A stretch of 64,000 nt of DNA from Escarpia spicata (Eukaryota; Annelida; Polychaeta; Sabellida; Siboglinidae), in the NCBI GenBank assembly GCA_963995525.1, contig OZ023216.1:35693848-35757847 (forward strand). The letters run 5' to 3'. Numbering within the stretch: position 1 is the first letter of the stretch; each line of letters begins with the position of its first letter. The translations under genes were made by a program, and so were the position numbers. This document shows, one piece after another, positions 60,700-64,000 of this stretch. The notes under the pieces are model-generated. The model was not told the origin of the DNA. It ran no database searches and saw only the letters and a program-made list of their open reading frames with translations.

Positions 60700-61993
60700 C
60701 TGCGCGGCGTCCGAGGGCGTGAAGGCCGAACTGGACGTGTTCACCGGGCCGGTGACGCAGAAGAGCATCGAGAGCAGTCAGTGGACCGTCTACCAACCGC
60801 TGACGGCTCTCGACGCCGGCGGCCCTATCGAGTTTCTCATCCCGGGTTCGGGCAACGACTATACGGACCTGGCGAGCCTTCAAGTATTCGTCCGCTTCAA
60901 AGTGATTCAGGGGGACGGTACCGATCTGGGGGCCGGCGCCGACGTGGCGCCGGTCAACAATTTCCTGCATTCGATGTTCAGTCAAATCGACGTGTCGCTG
61001 AACGGCACGCTCGTGACGCCGTCGACCAATACGCACGCGTACCGGGCCTACATCGAGACCCTGCTGAGTTACGGTAGCGACGTGAAACGATCGCATCTCA
61101 CGGGGTCGTTGTGGTACAAAGACAGCGCCGGACACATGAGCGCGCGCGGTGACGACAACACCGGGTTCGTAGCGCGGCGCGACCTGACGGCGGCCAGCGG
61201 CGAGGTGGAGATGATGGGACGCCTACACGTCGACGCGTTTATGCTAAACCGCCACCTACCGAACGGCGTCGACACGAAACTACGCATGGTGCGCTCGAAG
61301 GACGCCTTCGCGCTCATGGCCCCGGCAGTCGCGCCGGGGTGCCGTATCGTGCTACGATCGATTTGCTTGTACGTACGAAAAGTGAAGTTGAATCCGGACG
61401 TCCAGCTGGGTCATATCAAAGCGTGGGGGTTGGGAACGGCTAAGTTTCCGATGCGCCACGTCGACTGCAAGTCGTTCTCGATAACGGCGGGTACGCTGTC
61501 GCACACGCACGAGAACCTGTACATGGGGGTGATTCCGAAACGCATAATACTGATGATGATCGACAACGTCTCCTATAACGGAGACTACACTAGAAATCCG
61601 TTTGACGCGCGGCACAACGACATAACCTTCCTCACGCTCGTCGTCGACGGACGTCAGGTGACGAGCAAGCCGCTGCAGCCGGACTTCCCGCGCCACCGGT
61701 ACGTCCGAAGTTACATGAATCTCTTCGAGGCTACCTGAAAGGCGGGCGAGGACGAGGGAAACGACATATCGCGCGCAGACTTCGGCGCCGGCTACACCGT
61801 CTTCGCTTTCGACCTGACGCCCGACTGTTGCGACGGGGACCATTTCAACGTCATGCGTCAGGGGACCTTGAGCGCTGAAATGAACTTCGGGACGCCGGTA
61901 GCCCGACCGGTGAACGTCGTCGTGTACGCGGAATTCGATACGGTGATGGAGATCGACCGGAGCCGGAACGTCCTGTACGACTGTACGTCGTAA
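60683..61993 (+). pseudogene. Major capsid protein, double jelly-roll
   Basis: From ATG 60683 the chain carries DVFTGPVTQKSIESSQWTVY, PIEFLIPGSGNDYTDL, NNFLHSMFSQIDVSLNG (first jelly-roll), FMLNRHLPNGVDTKLRMVRS, MGVIPKRIILMMIDNVSYNG and DITFLTLVVDGRQVTSKPLQ. This is the widespread animal Polinton capsid family, represented in C. elegans by F54H12.2-like proteins. The reading frame is 436 codons to TAA 61991-61993, but TGA at 61736-61738 interrupts it 85 codons before the end. The last part (FGAGYTVFAFDLTPD, VVVYAEFDTVMEID) lies beyond the stop in the same frame. Capsids from this copy would lack the end of the second jelly-roll. Confidence 0.92.
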
Positions 61994-61998
61994 CTACA

Positions 61999-62457
61999 AT
62001 GGATACGGTCCAACTGCTGCGTCGACTGGAATTCGATGCGTGCGCTAAACGCATCGTCGTCGGCGTCGTGCCTAAAGACGTGCTACTTACCACCGCCGTC
62101 ACCACTTACCCGACGGCCTTCGTATGCAACACCGACGACGGCGGCGAGCCGGGGGAGCACTGGGTGGCCGTCTACGTCAACCGGGGAGGCGTCGGCGAGT
62201 ACTTCGATTCGTACGGTCTGCCGCCGCTGCACGCCGACTTCCGCGCGTTCCTGCACCGTATTCACTGCGGCGACTCGTGGACGTACAACGACAAGCGGTT
62301 GCAGAGCGTCGTCTCTAACGTGTGCGGACAATATTGCGTCGCCTACCTACTCCTCCGATGTCGAGGCATGCCGTTGACGACGTTCCAGACCCTATTCGGC
62401 ACCGATCGGGTGGCCAATGATTGTCTCGTATTCGATTGGCTAAAGCCATTGCATTAA
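61999..62457 (+). CDS. Adenain-type cysteine protease
   Basis: An intact 152-residue frame starting five bases after the capsid stop. The catalytic set is visible in order: His in GEHWVAVYV (about residue 54), Asp in YFDSYGLPP (about 72), Gln and Cys in NVCGQYCVAYLL (about 113-117). Adenovirus protease has the same His-Glu/Asp-Cys order and near-equal spacing, and Polinton proteases are its relatives. It matures capsid proteins such as the pVI-like product. The protein is shorter than the 200-residue adenovirus enzyme, as is usual in Polintons. It ends at TAA 62455-62457, and AATAAA follows at 62484. Confidence 0.92.
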   Translation: MDTVQLLRRLEFDACAKRIVVGVVPKDVLLTTAVTTYPTAFVCNTDDGGEPGEHWVAVYVNRGGVGEYFDSYGLPPLHADFRAFLHRIHCGDSWTYNDKRLQSVVSNVCGQYCVAYLLLRCRGMPLTTFQTLFGTDRVANDCLVFDWLKPLH

Positions 62458-62625
62458 CGCTTCGCTTTTACGTGTATAGTAGTAATAAAAAACGAAGACA
62501 AAAAATGTACGCAATTTTGTTTTATTACCCTACCTACATACATACATACATACAGAACCCTACCCCTAGGCGGCCCCACCCCTAGGTTAGGTTAGACGAG
62601 TTAGTTGTTGTTGTTCGTATACGAG
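62458..62625. terminator. Convergent poly(A) region between capsid/protease and PolB genes
   Basis: AATAAA on the plus strand at 62484-62489 lies 27 bases after the protease stop. AATAAA on the minus strand (TTTATT at 62521-62526) lies 100 bases after the PolB stop. A (CATA)n run occupies about 62535-62552. The signals end the two converging transcription units. Confidence 0.75.
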
Positions 62626-64000
62626 TTAGACGAGTATCGGTGCCGTGGTGACGCCGTCGTCGAGCACGCGGCGTTTAGCGTAGAAGTAGCTCAATGCCGC
62701 GCGCTCTTGAACGTACGTCAACACGGACGAGTCTTTCACCTGGAAGCCGCGGTTCCAGCCGACGCCGCTGCGTCGGTCGCGCAGTACGGCGAGGAAAGTG
62801 TTCTCGTCGATGTCGGCGTTCTGACGTTTGCTCAGACCCTTCGTGCTGTACTTCGCGCTGTTGTCGCCGCCGAAGCAGTAGTACGTCTTGCTGCACAGCG
62901 CCACGATTCCGTCGCCGCGCCACTCTTCTTTGAAGAGACCCGGCGTTCGTCGATCGAACAGACATCGGCGCGCGCAGCAGTCGCCCCCACCCTCCCACGC
63001 CAGTCCGGCGACGGGGCATCGTACGTACGCGTCCACTTGCGCGTCGCAGCATTCGGCCGGAAACCAGAGCGAACGATTCCGGAAGTAGTGTTCGCGCAGC
63101 GCTTCCGGTACGAGCGCGTCGATGTCGTGACCCGCGGGGGCGATGTACGCCGAGTCGGTATCCACAGCGCAGTACTGGAAGAGCGGGCGGGAATGTAGGC
63201 GTCGACGAAATCGTAGTAGAACTCGAGCATTCTCAATTTCGCGTATTGATACACGAAATAGCCGATTTGGATAGGCAGGCCGTAGACGACGGTGCGCTTA
63301 TTCAGCGCCACCCCGTACAGTTCGTCGTCGACGAAGACGTCGAGTTGCCGGAAGCGCCGGTTGTTGACGAGTTGCGAGGCGCCGATCGGCGTGGCGTATT
63401 TGATATCCCGGTGCCGATCGACGCGCGTATTCGTTTTCCCGTACGAACTGTTGCCGAGTAGTTTAAAGGTGTCGGCGATGATCGATTTGTCGGGGTCGAC
63501 GTCGCCCTCGCGTCGCGCCGTCGACACCGTGTCGCCGAAGCGGCGACAGCACGCGATCGGCGTGTACTCGATCCCCTGGAAGATGCACGCGACGACGAGC
63601 CCGTGCTCCAGATACCAGCGTAGGAGGGGCGTGGCGAGCACGATCGCCGTGCCGAAGTAGCTACCGACGAGCGTCCGTTGAGGTCGGGTGAGTAGGTCGT
63701 GCGACCCGGCGTAGCGGCGCATGAACGGGCTGAGATCGTCGCGCGTGATATCGACGTTCTTGAACACGGGCTGCATTTCGGCGAACTTGGCGCGCAGCGC
63801 TTCCGGCACGGCGATATCGCACTGCACGAGGCCGAACAGAGAGCCGTCGCGTACACCCTCCAGTATCGTCGAGCGCGTACACCGCCCCGGTTGCCATCGT
63901 GACGCGTCGGGCGGTGTCGGCGCCGTGGGGGGTCGCACGACTCGCCACTGGCACTCCCACATTTCGACGACGGCGTCGACGTGGCGGCGTAGGTAGGCCG
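62626..64000 (-). pseudogene. Protein-primed DNA polymerase B, C-terminal part (runs off the window)
   Basis: On the minus strand the frame 63962-63185 has FGLVQCDIAVPEALRAKFAE (palm motif A region, the first catalytic Asp), LLTRPQRTLVGSYFGTAIVL, IFQGIEYTP, and TFKLLGNSSYGKTNTRVDR (motif B, KLLGNSSYGK). The frame changes near 63185. The next frame (63165-62626) has VDTDSAYIAPAGHD (motif C, DTDS), TPGLFKEEWRGDGIVALCSK, TYYCFGG, and GVGWNRGFQVKDSSVLTYVQ. This family starts replication with a protein primer at the element ends. The exonuclease domain lies right of the window. All palm residues visible are kept, but the frame break lies between motifs B and C. Confidence 0.93.

Larger units (their letters stand above)
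54850..64000. mobile_element. Polinton/Maverick (endogenous adintovirus-type) element, left 9 kb
   Basis: Ten plus-strand genes include packaging ATPase, integrase, penton-like protein, major capsid protein and adenain protease. Minus-strand protein-primed PolB completes the diagnostic Polinton set. The whole region is GC- and CpG-rich, in contrast to the AT-rich chromosome on its left. Genes overlap or are spaced by a few bases, virus-like. The right end and its inverted terminal repeat are outside the window, so the left boundary is estimated from composition only (AGTAGTATATAGCTCG at 54878 is one candidate). Four frame breaks and two in-frame stops show it is not intact. Confidence 0.93.

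Noticed and set aside
61736..61738. In-frame TGA in the major capsid gene as selenocysteine or programmed readthrough
   Set aside because: No selenocysteine context visible, and other genes of the element carry a stop and frame breaks, so ordinary decay explains it better.
62832..63184. Continuation of the PolB upstream frame past 63185 and Arg-rich frames across 62036-63960
   Set aside because: After 63185 the polymerase continues in another frame; the Arg/Ser-rich frames are shadows created by high GC content.
54850..64000. GC-rich end of the window as bacterial or free-virus contamination
   Set aside because: Polinton genes, eukaryotic poly(A) signals and integrase-chromodomain fit an integrated animal element; the junction itself could not be proven, so a free viral source is not fully excluded.

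Overview
The window is nuclear DNA of an invertebrate animal. It is AT-rich and intron-rich, carries many decayed transposons and tRNA-derived SINEs, and contains part of one recognisable host gene. That gene is PAM (peptidylglycine alpha-amidating monooxygenase). Its last exons lie on the plus strand at 1479-1561, 4699-4896, 5733-5848, 16687-16801, 17820-18083 and 36424-36608. They cover the second half of the lyase (PAL) domain, the membrane anchor and the cytosolic tail. Splice phases agree across all six exons. The species cannot be fixed from the sequence; a marine bilaterian such as a mollusc is only a guess.

Region by region. 1-1.3 kb: decayed Ty3/gypsy pol end. 1.5-36.6 kb: PAM exons separated by introns full of mobile DNA. 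These introns hold an L2/CR1-type LINE with a 6-bp target duplication (7108-10855); a hAT-type element with an 8-bp target duplication and a second hAT-like element nested in it (13262-16256, 14233-15300); a CR1 LINE with an esterase-type ORF1, split by a large foldback element with tRNA-like arms (25.1-29.6 kb); a second copy of that CR1 (30.7-31.6 kb); several SINEs; and four copies of an older LINE-derived family that share a 3' end (6.56, 20.08, 24.01 and 32.73 kb). 36.6-39 kb: PAM 3' flank. 39.8-42.36 kb: a DNA transposon with long terminal inverted repeats and a broken DDE-like transposase. 43.9-45.35 kb: an old Polinton/adintovirus relic on the minus strand, abutting a LINE fragment (45.36-46.84 kb). 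46.8-50.4 kb: repeats and no genes. 50.5-53.9 kb: a fairly young LINE on the minus strand with a CCHC ORF1.

From about 54.85 kb to the window end the composition turns GC- and CpG-rich, and the sequence is a Polinton/Maverick (adintovirus-type) element. Plus-strand genes in order: NADAR-domain protein, FtsK/A32-type packaging ATPase, two conserved Polinton proteins, a small membrane protein, retroviral-type integrase with chromodomain, a second membrane protein, a minor capsid (penton-like) jelly-roll protein, a pVI-like basic protein, double-jelly-roll major capsid protein, and adenain-type protease. The protein-primed DNA polymerase B reads toward them on the minus strand and runs off the window; a short tract with a poly(A) signal on each strand separates the two transcription units. 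ATPase, capsid proteins and protease form the virion module. Integrase and PolB form the integration and replication module. The NADAR gene at the left edge, preceded by a repeated promoter-like region and a tRNA-like sequence, is the least expected part. This copy is damaged: I see four frame breaks and two in-frame stops.
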